From the NCBI RefSeq assembly GCF_029784155.1, contig NC_073692.1, positions 18,788,126 to 18,852,125 of the forward strand: a stretch of 64,000 nt of DNA. The letters are read 5' to 3'. Position 1 is the stretch's first letter; each line of letters opens with the position of its first letter. The stretch is from Uranotaenia lowii. Lineage: Eukaryota; Arthropoda; Insecta; Diptera; Culicidae. Below are positions 1-10,058 of this stretch, one piece after another. Made by a program: the position numbers and the translations under genes. The notes under the pieces are model-generated. The model saw only the letters and a list, made by a program, of their open reading frames with translations. It was not told where the DNA came from and did not search any database.

Positions 1-281
1 AAGCTACAGAAAAATCAAACTGTAGGCTTGGATGAGCTCACGCGTACTGATCGTAGCGTAGCTTCTCGAGCATTAGGATCTGACCAATCCTGGTTACATA
101 TCCCGAGAGTCCTCCTCTCGGCCGTCAGAAATGAACTCACGCTGCTAACCGTAGCATGGCTCGTGACGACAGCGACAGTACCCTCTCGAAACCCGACATT
201 CTGGCCTCGAACTCCATTGATTTAGCTTGTAGATATCAAATGCGGCTTGATTCTATGTCTGCTGGACGAAACTGAAAGGAA
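1..281. other. Unassigned sequence at left edge
   Basis: No gene or repeat is recognised. Base composition is less AT-rich than the following DNA, and a 65-codon open frame at 28-225 has no recognisable motif. It could be the edge of a repeat that continues outside the window. Confidence 0.4.
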
Positions 282-1219
282 AATTCTGTACAAACACGTG
301 AAAAGGATCTATCTCCATATTTTGCGAATCGAGAAAAACGCGTTTGAAAAAAAATACAACCTATTTTAAATCGCTAATTAAAAATTACTTGAAATTTAAA
401 ACTTTTATGAAAGATAAACTGTTTTTAGAAGCATCCTCTATATGTTACAATAGAGGAATATAAATTTTCATGAAAAAACAACGCACTATCGTAGATAGAA
501 CCTAACTCACGTAATATTTTATCTCCCTTGTTTATACACCCTTTGCTATTTTCTCATTTCTAGCTTTAGTTTAAGCTCGCGTTCATTTGCAACTATGTTT
601 TTATGTTGAATAAAGTGTCAAAAATTTACCAACACACTAAAGGGATCTATATCCTATGATGGCGTATCGATAAAAACGCGTTTGAAAAAAATACAACCTA
701 TTTCAAATCGCTAATTAAACATCATTTGAAATTTTTGATTTTTATGAAAGGCAAACGATTTTTAGAAGCATCCTCTATATGTTAGAATAGAGGAATATCA
801 ATTTTCATGAAAAAATAACGCGCTATCGTAGATAGAACCTACTTCACGTAACATTTTGTCTAACCTGTTTAAACACCCTTTGCTATTTTCTTATTTTTAG
901 CTTTAGTTACAAGCTCGCATTCATTTGAAACAATGTTTTTATGTTGAATAAAGAGTTAAATTGATTATTTCGAGTTTGTTTGCGGAGTAGCAGCGAAAAA
1001 TGGTTCCGGAGTAAAGGGTGTATATCCAAGTTCTGGCAGTTCTGGCTTTAGAATGTTTATAGATCCTTTACTCAAATGGAGTTTTTAATGTAACGGAATA
1101 TTATTTTCTCAAAAGGGTTTTACCGTTAAGTAGTGCAAATGTTGGCCTATCTCGAGGTATTGAAAATGGTTTTTGTTTACTTTTGGAGATAGATCCTTTT
1201 CACGTGTTGGTACAGAATT
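282..1219. mobile_element. TIR element (MITE-like) of 938 bp, with internal tandem duplication
   Basis: The two ends are inverted copies. The left end reads AATTCTGTAC then AACACGTGAAAAGGATC and continues ATCTCCA; the right end (to 1219) is its reverse complement with one mismatch over about 36 bp. There is no coding capacity. The interior holds two direct copies of a 338-bp unit. No clear target-site duplication was found, so the superfamily is open. Non-autonomous DNA element is the best reading. Confidence 0.6.
301..957. repeat. Two tandem copies of a ~338-bp unit
   Basis: The sequence from about 301 repeats with a constant offset of 338 bp from about 639. Shared landmarks include GGATCTAT, AAAAACGCGTTTGAAAA, CATCCTCTATATGTTA, GCTATCGTAGATAGAACC and ATGTTTTTATGTTGAATAAA. 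The copies differ by scattered substitutions and small indels, so the duplication is not recent. It lies wholly inside the TIR element 282-1219. Confidence 0.75.
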
Positions 1220-2899
1220 GACTTTTTTTTTTTTATTGAAAGGTATTGGGCCTGAATTAACCTCTCGCCTTCCTTGCCTTCACAGAGTTGGTGAACTACG
1301 CTTTTATTCCACTTGCAGTTCATTTCTGGGTTCACTAGATCTAGGTGGATTTTATGATAATGGTTAAATTGTTGATTTGTAGCTATTTCAAGATCTACCT
1401 GTGGGACTAATCTGGGTTCATCACAACCTTGCGCAAAAAATGTTATGTTCCTGTTCAGAAGCTATCTCACAGCAACCCATTAACAGATTGTCACCAAATG
1501 TTGCCCATGTAAACATTACATTATTTATAAGTTCCCTTAAATTCTTTCCACGCAATCAAAAGTTATCCCTTAAAAAAATTGGTACAACCCTTAATTGCAT
1601 TGGCGTTCAGTCTGTGCAGTCTGTAAGAACATCTTGCATGTCTCAACCTTTTCACTGCTCTGGGGTAAAGTATAAGCAAAACAGTGACTAATGTTCAAAC
1701 AAAACTAGCAACCTGATAGACTGTTGGCATCCCTGCAAGGTGCAGTTAATGGGTAACGAAGAGAAGAGTTTGATCAACCGCAGAGCAGAATAACGGAGCT
1801 CTTCAAAGCGGACCACGAAAGCAGAAAATCAACCGTTCAATCATCCAGCCAGCCGCCGTACGAAGCCAACAGCACGTACATTCATACAAACGTGATGTGA
1901 AAGAAGGAAGAAACGAAAAGCAAACGAGAATCAAGTGTGTTGGGTGTGTTGTTTTTGGTTGACGTGTGTGATCTCGATACTATAATTTTGCTGGAAGCAA
2001 TTTTTGTAATCGGTGCTTTACGGACGGACGGTCTGTGTAGAGTGTTATACCGAGAATCTACTTGGGTTCGTGTAAATTGTTTAGAATTCATCGGCGAAAA
2101 CAGAAAGGCGAAAAGTTCGGGAGTATATAGCTCCGATACCGTTAACCAGAACTGTTACGGTGTAAAAAATAATTAAAGGGAAATCATTGTTGGCTCAATG
2201 AAAAGGAATAATAAAATCCATTGAGCTACCACTAGTTAGTTTGATTAATTACTATACTGTGATGGTGCGTGCATATTGGTGTTCGTAATTAAAGTGATGG
2301 TTTTCGTGGTAATAAGAGCAGAGCCGCTTGAAAATTTGGATCATCAAACAACAGTGACAGTTTTTTTTTGTCGCTACACACAAGTCATCAGGTAAAAGCA
2401 TCAACGCGGCGCTCATAATAACGATGATGGTGATGATGACGATGATGATAGCTTTCTTATTATGGGTGGTGTTCGTTTGGTCTACTCGGTCTACTGTAGA
2501 ATCTGTAGAATTTGCCTTCACTACATTCCCTTGTTAAACAAAACAGCATCACTAATACTTATGCAGGTAAAATCGTAAACAAACACAACCAACCAATATT
2601 TTCATTTTCGTTGTGTAGGTGTAGGATCTGTTGTTGAGTTGTTCGATTGGTTTATGAAATATTATACCTTCAATTTTGAAAACTTCAAAATGACTACAAC
2701 ATTTAGAACTTTATGAAGGATAAATCACCGTGATTTGTATTTGTAGATTTAATTTATCGGCCTAGCGGTGAAAAGTGATGTCCTTTTTAGTAGGGACATT
2801 TAAAGATTATGAATTTTTTATATATATAGGTGGATAGAAGGTTAGATGAAAATGAAAGATGTTGAAAATGAGCGGGTAGAATTTATTTAGAAGCATATC
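1220..2899. other. Non-coding region, possible 5' UTR-like exon near 1735-2180
   Basis: No conserved coding region is seen. The purine-rich block at about 1735-1930, with many AAAGCAG and GAAAGAAGG-type words, has the texture of a dipteran 5' untranslated exon and could belong to the downstream plus-strand gene, but no splice evidence ties it there. A GATGAT microsatellite-like tract lies near 2420-2455. The rest is AT-rich and unassigned. Confidence 0.25.
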
Positions 2900-3059
2900 A
2901 TCACATATCAAATTTTTAGCGCTGATGTGATCTAGTGGATAGGCTGGCGCGAGTCTGGTAACCCAGGCGTACTGGGGGTTCGATTCCCGGTATCGGCAAG
3001 AAAAACTTTTGGGTTCGAATCCCATAAGTTACCGACAGGTGAGATGCTTGGGGAGTAAG

Positions 3060-4151
3060 CAGGGTTGGCATCATTCAACGTCATTAGTCAAATGACTGTG
3101 ACTGTTGAGCCTCTTGGTCCGTCAAACTCATGTGACTGTTCCTTAACGACCAGTCACTTCGTTTGCCAGTCATTCATTCCCCAGTCATTTGAAGCTAAAA
3201 TAATAACCTAGTCAAGCAATCGCATTCAAACGACCGATGTCGAAAAAGAAACGCATTTATTATTATTGTTGCTCCTGCCAGCAAGCCCGTTTTCGTTTTT
3301 TTATTGCTATTGTTGCTCTCTGCCAGCAAGTCGTTCAATTAGTTGTACCTGCCGTCAGCAGACGATCGAAGTGTGAAGAGATTTGCCAGTCACTCTCAGG
3401 CTGATGTCATGCTGAAGCAACTAGCAACGCAACGCAACGCAACGCAACGCAACGTTCCAATAAGATTGCGTTGCAACGCATTGGTATGTCATGCTGGCGC
3501 GACCTGTGACTTTGAAATTCCCTACAAATCATCACTTCTATACATCTGATAATGCTTTGAATCGTCTCCTTTCTTTCGGGAGCCATCAAAAACTCATCAA
3601 ATCACGACCCGGATTGCAAGAATGCCAAAATTGTAACCGACAAAATTCCTTGTTTTTTTTGCCGGAACTAAGAATTCATGAAAATTTTCTCGCCGATTAA
3701 GATATTTTCTAGTTTATTATCACAAGTTCGGACAGATCTTCGTACTATTGTGCTTAAAACCCGGAATCACTGCTTCAAATCGAGAAAAAACAATATTCCT
3801 ATTGGATTTCCTACTAGTCGCGCTACAAAACACGTTGGCATCAGATTGGTCGCGCTATACAAAGCGACCAGTATGACAGGTCTGCGCGATTTCCATGGAG
3901 ATCAAATGAGAGCTGGTTAGTCGTGTGAACGTTGCGTTGTAGGTCGCGTTGCTAGTTGCTTCAGCATGACATCAGCCTCAGGAGAAATTTGACCATGTGT
4001 AGGAGCTTCGCCAGTCGCATGACGAAGAAATGTTGATTGTTGTCGTGCTTTATCCGCCATGCGAGTAGTGAGGCTCCGTCAATTGAGTACGGTGCCGGCC
4101 GTTTGATGATCTAGTCGGGTCAAGCGTGACGGGCGAAATTTACCAACCCTG
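3060..4151. mobile_element. hAT-type MITE nested in the SINE
   Basis: The ends are CAGGGTTGGCA (left) and the inverse of CAGGGTTGGTA (right), typical hAT termini. An exact 8-bp target-site duplication GGAGTAAG flanks it at 3052-3059 and 4152-4159, the hAT hallmark. Without the second nested element (3399-3977 plus its 3-bp duplication) it would be about 510 bp. Subterminal GTCA/TGAC words are frequent. No transposase is encoded. Confidence 0.82.
3399..3977. mobile_element. TIR MITE, family A copy 1, nested in the hAT MITE
   Basis: The 5' end GGCTGATGTCATGCTGAAGC recurs inverted at the 3' end, with the similarity running on into CAACTAGCAACGCAAC. It is flanked by TCA on both sides (3396-3398 and 3978-3980), a 3-bp duplication. 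A CAACG microsatellite sits just inside the left TIR (near 3424-3455). Copy 2 of this family lies in opposite orientation at 8943-10055. A 3-bp TNA duplication suggests PIF/Harbinger-like mobilisation, which is inference. Confidence 0.75.
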
Positions 4152-4427
4152 GGAGTAAGTAGAGGCCAGTCTCGAACCCTTCCTTCCTTCAACTGGTATC
4201 AGGAGGGGTTGGTTTGTTATCTTGAACTGAATTCTGTCCATATCCAGCCGGAATGGATAAAATGAAGTGCATGATGGTCTAACCAACGTCTCATAATCGC
4301 TTTCTATTCTACGCTGCCTACTCTAAACTTTAAAATTTCCTTCTCCAAACTATCTCTTATTTTCATTTCCAGCGTCAGCTCCCCGAGCTATTTAAACGCC
4401 ACAAAAAATATCACATATCAAATTTTT

Positions 4428-5716
4428 GTTACTCACAGGCCTACTACTATGAAGCGGTAGATACAGTTAGAGTTGCATCTACCACCACACATTAGTAGGC
4501 CAAGCGTGGTCCGCCTCACAATGAAAAACTTGCAGTGCGGACGAACAAAAAGATGATATGTGATTGCTCAGATATACTCCCTTTAACTCAGAAACGCATC
4601 GGGCATATAGTCTTATCCACTGGCCGTTTCAACCCGAACTGCGATGCAGTTCAAGTAGAGAGAAGAAGAAGAAGAAGAAGGAACGCATCTATCGATGTAT
4701 AGTCTTCTCATCTTCTCACTATACGCGGACCACGAAATGAAGAATCGATTTACCGATATTCGTTTATTTTTTACCGAAAAAATTACCGAACAGTTGATCG
4801 ATGCTCGAAATCTACGGATTTTTAGCATTTCCTGCGGTTTTTTCACGGATTATCGAAAAAAATTCAAGAGATTCTTCGGATAACTGAAAATTCTACCTGA
4901 CGATCAAAAAAAAAAGGTCATCAAGTTTAATTTTGCCGAAATCAGTACATTTTTCGATTTTCCTTAAATCTACAGACTTGAGCGATTTTCAATCTGGCAA
5001 CGCTGGAACTCGGTAATTTTCGTTTACTGTGTAGTACACAAGATATTGATCATGCCATTCATAATTGTATCTCTATTTTATTTTTTCATTTTCCAAAAAA
5101 TTTGGTACAATTACTATTTGTGTTTAGCGAAATTCTATTAATTGCTGCATTGAGAGATAGCTTCTTATCTAGCTGTTTTGTTCTGAATTCGGGAAATATG
5201 TTTAATTAGTCAATCTATGTTAATCTCGAGGAAAAACGATCATAAATTCAAAGTTCTTGAATCGAGTAAGGTTAGGTAACAGGTAAGGATAACTAAACTA
5301 CGGTAAGATAGTGAACCCTTCTGACAATGATATCGAGACGTTAGCATACGATAACTTTTGCTACATACTGTTACTGCTCGGTTGAATTGGAGGTTAGGTT
5401 AACTCAAAGCTTAAGTAGCCCAATTGTCCCAATCCGTCGAACACTATCTTAACGCTTCCCTCAACTGGTGCTTCAGAACCCTCGGGCTCTGATGCCGCTA
5501 TCCTACTCTAAGCTATTCTACTCTCATGTTAATTTTCCTCTTCTGTCCCCCGATCTGTTTTTCCTTTCCGGGTCAGCCAGGTAGCTCATACACCCATACA
5601 AAAAAAAAACTTGAATTAATTTGTCTTAAACCTTTTCTAATTTCTGATAATTTACTTGAATCATTCTAATGTTGAAGTTCTAATGTCATCAGACTCTTCT
5701 GACAGATATTATTATT
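4428..5716. other. Intergenic, with small hairpin and GAA microsatellite
   Basis: No gene is recognised. At 4438-4502 a compound hairpin is visible: GGCCTACT pairs with AGTAGGCC, and inside it GGTAGAT pairs with ATCTACC. A (GAA)n tract lies near 4661-4682. The remainder is AT-rich. Confidence 0.4.
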
Positions 5717-5756
5717 GACATATTATTTTATTTTACATAGTATTCCGTCTCACGAC
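5717..5756 (-). mobile_element. Remnant of RTE-like retrotransposon 3' end, split by hAT insertion
   Basis: The segment CATAGTATTCCGTCTCACGA matches the sequence at the 3' end of the RTE-like copy at 54,704-54,723. It continues on the far side of the hAT element as CTCACGACATAACT from 8917. The uninterrupted version CTCACGACATAACT at 54,717-54,730 is therefore a paralogous empty site for the hAT insertion. Confidence 0.7.
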
Positions 5757-8700
5757 CAGCGGTGTCATATATACAGATTTTTCTGTATTATACAGATTCT
5801 TCAACGTCAATACAGATAAGATACAGATACAGATTTTTATACAGATTTTCGAACAATGATACAGATTTATACAGATTTTTCAAAAATAAAAAATATCAAA
5901 TTCAATTGTCGATGCAACCGGTTTCCATGGGCTAACTGAGTTAAATCTTTTTGAACTTTTATCTTTTCAATTGCAAGATACCGCAAATGCTTGCAACAGC
6001 GCAAATAATTTATTCAGACCATTTACTTCTACAAGTAAGTTTTTGTGACGATTATAGCCATATACTTATCATTCATTCTAGCTTAGTAGGAGCTTCAATA
6101 GTTTCTTTTTCTCAACAGCATAACTTACCTAATTGTTTTAACGGCGAATGATGGCCCCCTAACAGAGTATACAGATTTTGATAATAAAATCAGCATAAAA
6201 TTTCTTCTCCTTAAGATTGATATCTATAAAGTAGGGTGGTATTTAAGATTATCACTTTTAAAGAGTTTTAGAAAGAAAAGAGTTTCAGAATCATATAGAA
6301 AACTCTCATTTCAGATTCAATTAGGCTTGCTACTTCAGTTTTTTAATTCAAAACTCTTTCACAGAATAAAGTAGAAGAACACTTTAGAATTTAAAAAAAA
6401 TCATTTTCTATAAGATATGTAGTTAATCTTTTTAAGCCAGCCCACTTATTGAAACGAGTTTCATGTCATATATACAGGAAAAAATTCTCGAAATTTAATT
6501 TCGATATTTCATTATGATAACAAAAAGGATTTGAAGTGATTTGAAATTAACTCATTAATAAAATTTTATCAATAGATTTTGAAATTAAACGTTTTACATC
6601 TCGACAATCACTGAAGTTAATATTACATTTCATATTTTTAACTTAATGTGTCGAGTTTTATTTTGCAGAATATTGTAAAATAGTTATAAGTATTTATAGT
6701 TTTTGAGTTAGTTTTCTAAGTGTAACATCAGGCGTGATGTTTATAAGACTAAATTTTTCGTAGTTAGTCCTAAATGTGGCACAGATTTAAAAATTAGATT
6801 TAAAAATTTTGTCGAAAACACATGGCAGAAAATTTCAAGCAATATAAGCTCTCATTTTAGAGATAAATACTAAAAATAGGTTAAAAAAAGCATTCAATAA
6901 ATTAATGCGCCGGCAAACTACATGACAAAGATATAAAAAAAATAGTTTCGATTCAGTTATCGACTTTCCCGAGGACCGCGAGTTATCTTGATTTCGGGGG
7001 ATTTTCCGTTTTGACAATTTTATTCCATTTCAACAAAAATGGAAATTTTTACCTAAATTTAATGAACAAAATACAATCTTTCATTTTCTTGAGGCATGAG
7101 TCAAAACGTTTTGTAGACTTCGGCAAGGTTGGGAAATAAGTTAAAATATGATTTGCAAAGACTTTTTGATTGATGTCAGAAATAGATAATATTTAATTTT
7201 TTAAAGCGTTGTGTTTCTGAAACTAAAATATCTAAGCAAGATATATGAACGATTGAATAAATGAAAGATAACAGAAAGGTTTAAAATCTGTTGTACGTAT
7301 TCATGTAGATTTATTATTGGGTATAAAAAGAAAATATTAAAATTTCTATTTAAAATCTGATTGATTTGAAATTAGGAACCCAAAATCTTCCAAAATCTAT
7401 TACAGTCCCCCCACTATCATTAGTCACTTACGTATTATTTCACCACAAAATGTTCGTTCATTCGGGTGTTAGTGGACCAAACATCAAGCTTTGCATGAAT
7501 TTCAGTCATTAAATATTCCTTCTTTAATTTCAAAAATGATTTTGTTTCCAATTTTGTTGATAAATAAAATAATTTACCGAAACAATCAACGTTTTTAAAA
7601 ACCACAATTATGGGTCAAAATTGAAGCTTGTAACAATTATTAGTCATATTGCCCACAATTATTAGTCACATAGAAGTCCATGGCAACACCCGAATATCAA
7701 CATGAAAATCAACAAGTTTCTGGCAAACATTCAGGGGCATTCTTCGCTAGTATACGTTCAAGGGGCAATTGGGTTGAGCTAGCAACCAAGAAATGTTTTA
7801 TTTTGCTTGCGAAAAAGTGACCCATGATTGTGTGGAACTTGGTGGATTCTGTAACAATTATGGGTCACATTTATTTTGCTAAATATTATTGAATTTTCGC
7901 ATTTCATTCGCTCAGTTTTATTTGGAAAATGTAAACTCTTCTTTTGTGCTTATATGGGACCAATTCATTTGGTTAGAATCTATGAAATACCCGCATAAGG
8001 GGCTTAACGGTTTAAGATGTCAACCTTATAACATTGAAATTTTATGCGATAGTTCCACAGCTTATAGTTCACCTTTGATAAAAAGTATTCAAACAACAAT
8101 TTTACTGTTATCTAACGCACAAATAATATTTTTAATGCATTTTGATGATATTGTCGATTAACTAAAAATAGTAAAATGATATAATTTCTTTTGGTTTAGT
8201 AGATATCAGCAGTTCTAATGATCGGTGACTAATAATTGTGTGTGACCCATGATTGTGGGGGGACTGTAATTATTAAAACATAGGAACCAAAACTGACTTT
8301 CCCTTGTGTAATGTAAATTCGAAAATCAAGTTTCGTTTTTATTACCGATAACATATTTATATCCAGGTTTGACTTTGGTTAATCACTAATTGTGTGGTTA
8401 ACTTTCATCCATAACTTGATTTCAATTTTTTTTACATTTTTGAATTTTAAGATTTTAGAAAAAAAGGTCAAGAAAATTTAGTAAACAGAAATAGTTTAAA
8501 AGTTTTATGTATTAAAATGAAAGGATGCTCAACAAAATGCTGCTCAAATATGAAAAACTTCAAGAATTTGGTCCAGGATTGTTAGGTTGCGGCCAACAAA
8601 ATTTCATTTTTCCATCTGTAGCGAGTGAATTAACCTTTAGTAATAATTTTCATATCTAGCAAAAAAAAAACTTGTAACTAACATTTTCTCACTCTAGATT

Positions 8701-8916
8701 AAGCTCAATAAATGAAATAAATCAAAAAATAAATCAATTTTTGAATAATGAATACGTTAAAACCAACAAAACTGATTTTCAAATTGCACATTAAGCAATA
8801 AGCTAACATAGAAAACAATAATAGAAGTTTTTGGTGACTTAAGTTCAAATACAGATAAATACAGATTTTTTCATGAAGCCGATACAGATTTTTTTAAAAA
8901 CCATCTGACAACCCTG
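5757..8916. mobile_element. hAT-like element of 3.16 kb, non-autonomous or decayed
   Basis: The termini CAGCGGTGTCA (left) and the inverse of CAGGGTTGTCA (right) agree at 9 of 11 positions. An exact 8-bp target-site duplication CTCACGAC flanks them at 5749-5756 and 8917-8924. Both ends carry many subterminal copies of ATACAGATTTT, in line with hAT transposase-binding repeats. The interior is AT-rich with no long ORF and no recognisable hAT transposase motif. A second element (7403-8266) is inserted inside. Confidence 0.82.
7403..8266. mobile_element. TA-flanked TIR element nested in the hAT element
   Basis: The left end CAGTCCCCCCAC and its inverse at the right end (GTGGGGGGACTG) match perfectly over 12 bp and continue imperfectly to about 25 bp through GTCAC. 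TA flanks both sides (7401-7402 and 8267-8268), as in Tc1/mariner/pogo insertions. Inside are repeated words such as ATTAGTCA and ACCCATGATTGTG near both ends. The only longer frame (7889-8161, 90 codons) shows no transposase motif, so it is probably a MITE. Confidence 0.75.
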
Positions 8917-8942
8917 CTCACGACATAACTTGACGAACATAA

Positions 8943-10055
8943 GGCTGGTGTCAAGCTGAGGCGACAAGCAACGCAACCTTCAACGCAACGTTTACCCGCC
9001 AAACCAGCTCTCATTTGATCTCCATGGAAAAAGCGCAGACCGGTCATGCTGAGCGCATTGGAAAGCGCGACAAAGCTGATGCCAGGGTGTTTTGTAGCGC
9101 GACAAGTAGGAAATCCAATGGGAATATTGTTTTTTCTCGTTTTAAAACAGTGATCTAGAACCTGTTTTTGACATGTTCGAAAATCGTCTTATTTCGAGAG
9201 AATCGTTTAAAAAAAGTCGTTTAAAATAAAACCGTGTAAATTAAGATCGTTTAAAAAAAGAATCCCGTGTAGTTTGATTCTATGAACTTTAAGTTAAGTA
9301 CCCTTTTTCCTCCTTGCGATGGTTCAAAATGGAGTTCGAACTGCAAACTCAAAATTGATCCTTTTTTTCCTTCGGCGAGGGAGCAAAGCTGAGTTCGACC
9401 TGATGAACTAAAAATTGAACTCTCTTCGTTGGACTGAAAACACTTAGCGAGTTCAGTTCGAACCGGAACAGCAACCAACGAACACGTCGCAAAATTTGGT
9501 CGTTCTGGAACAATTACTGGAAGTCTATGAAGGAACTTCATAATGGAATGCATGTTCACCGTGTCAGCGTAAAATTCTGTCCGTCATTGTCACCATACGG
9601 TGAGCGGCTTGGAATGTCCGGAAACTTCCGGATGTTGTTTACTTTCCATAGGAAGTAACATCCGGAAGTTTTCTTTGATAGGGAGTGTCAAAACTTTCCA
9701 CCGCTCTGTAATTGCAATGCATTGTACCGGAACAGCAACATCCGGGTACAACAAATTTAAATCACCCTTTAATTCCCTGAAAATAAGCTACCCTCCAAAA
9801 AAAGGATAAATTCGAGTTTGGCAGCCGAACTTAGTATTGAGTATGCCTATTAGAACTTAGTTTTGCTATTGCTCAGACAAACTCAAAGTTGAGGGAAGCC
9901 ACTAAAGTGCTGTTTTGAACAAAAACTACTTAATTTTGAGTTAAAAAAAAGAGCGTGCATGTCGCGCCAGCATGACATCCCAATGCGTTGCAACGCTTTC
10001 TTATTGGAACGTGTGAACGTGTTGCGTTGCTTGTAGCTTCAGCATGACATCAGCC
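8943..10055. mobile_element. TIR MITE, family A copy 2
   Basis: The ends GGCTGGTGTCAAGCTGAGGC (left) and the inverse of GGCTGATGTCATGCTGAAGC (right) match copy 1 at 3399-3977. TAA occurs on both sides (8940-8942 and 10,056-10,058). The first 220 bp or so is the reverse complement of the right part of copy 1, including blocks such as GATCTCCATGGA and GGAAATCCAATGGGAATA. The middle (about 9165-9955) has no counterpart in copy 1 and is either a longer progenitor or a further insertion. Confidence 0.72.
9621..9672. repeat. Hairpin around AACTTCCGGATGTT
   Basis: AAACTTCCGGATGTT on the left is followed, after a short spacer, by its inverse AACATCCGGAAGTTT, with further pairing toward the loop. It lies inside TIR MITE copy 2. 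Confidence 0.6.
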
Positions 10056-10058
10056 TAA

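Larger units (their letters stand above)
2918..4409 (+). mobile_element. tRNA-derived SINE, interrupted by a nested hAT MITE
   Basis: The 5' end resembles a tRNA: a Pol III A box (TGATCTAGTGG) near 2936, a B box (GGTTCGATTCC) near 2979 and a 7-bp acceptor-like pairing GCTGATG/TATCGGC. The element is flanked by an exact 18-bp duplication ATCACATATCAAATTTTT at 2900-2917 and 4410-4427. Removing the nested insert 3060-4159 leaves about 392 bp ending in an A-rich tail, a normal SINE size. The anticodon arm is imperfect, so this is not a working tRNA gene. The family name was not assigned. Confidence 0.8.

Noticed and set aside
2918..3000. Functional tRNA gene
   Set aside because: The A and B boxes and acceptor pairing are good, but the anticodon arm does not form a standard loop, and an 18-bp duplication with A-rich tail marks it as a SINE.
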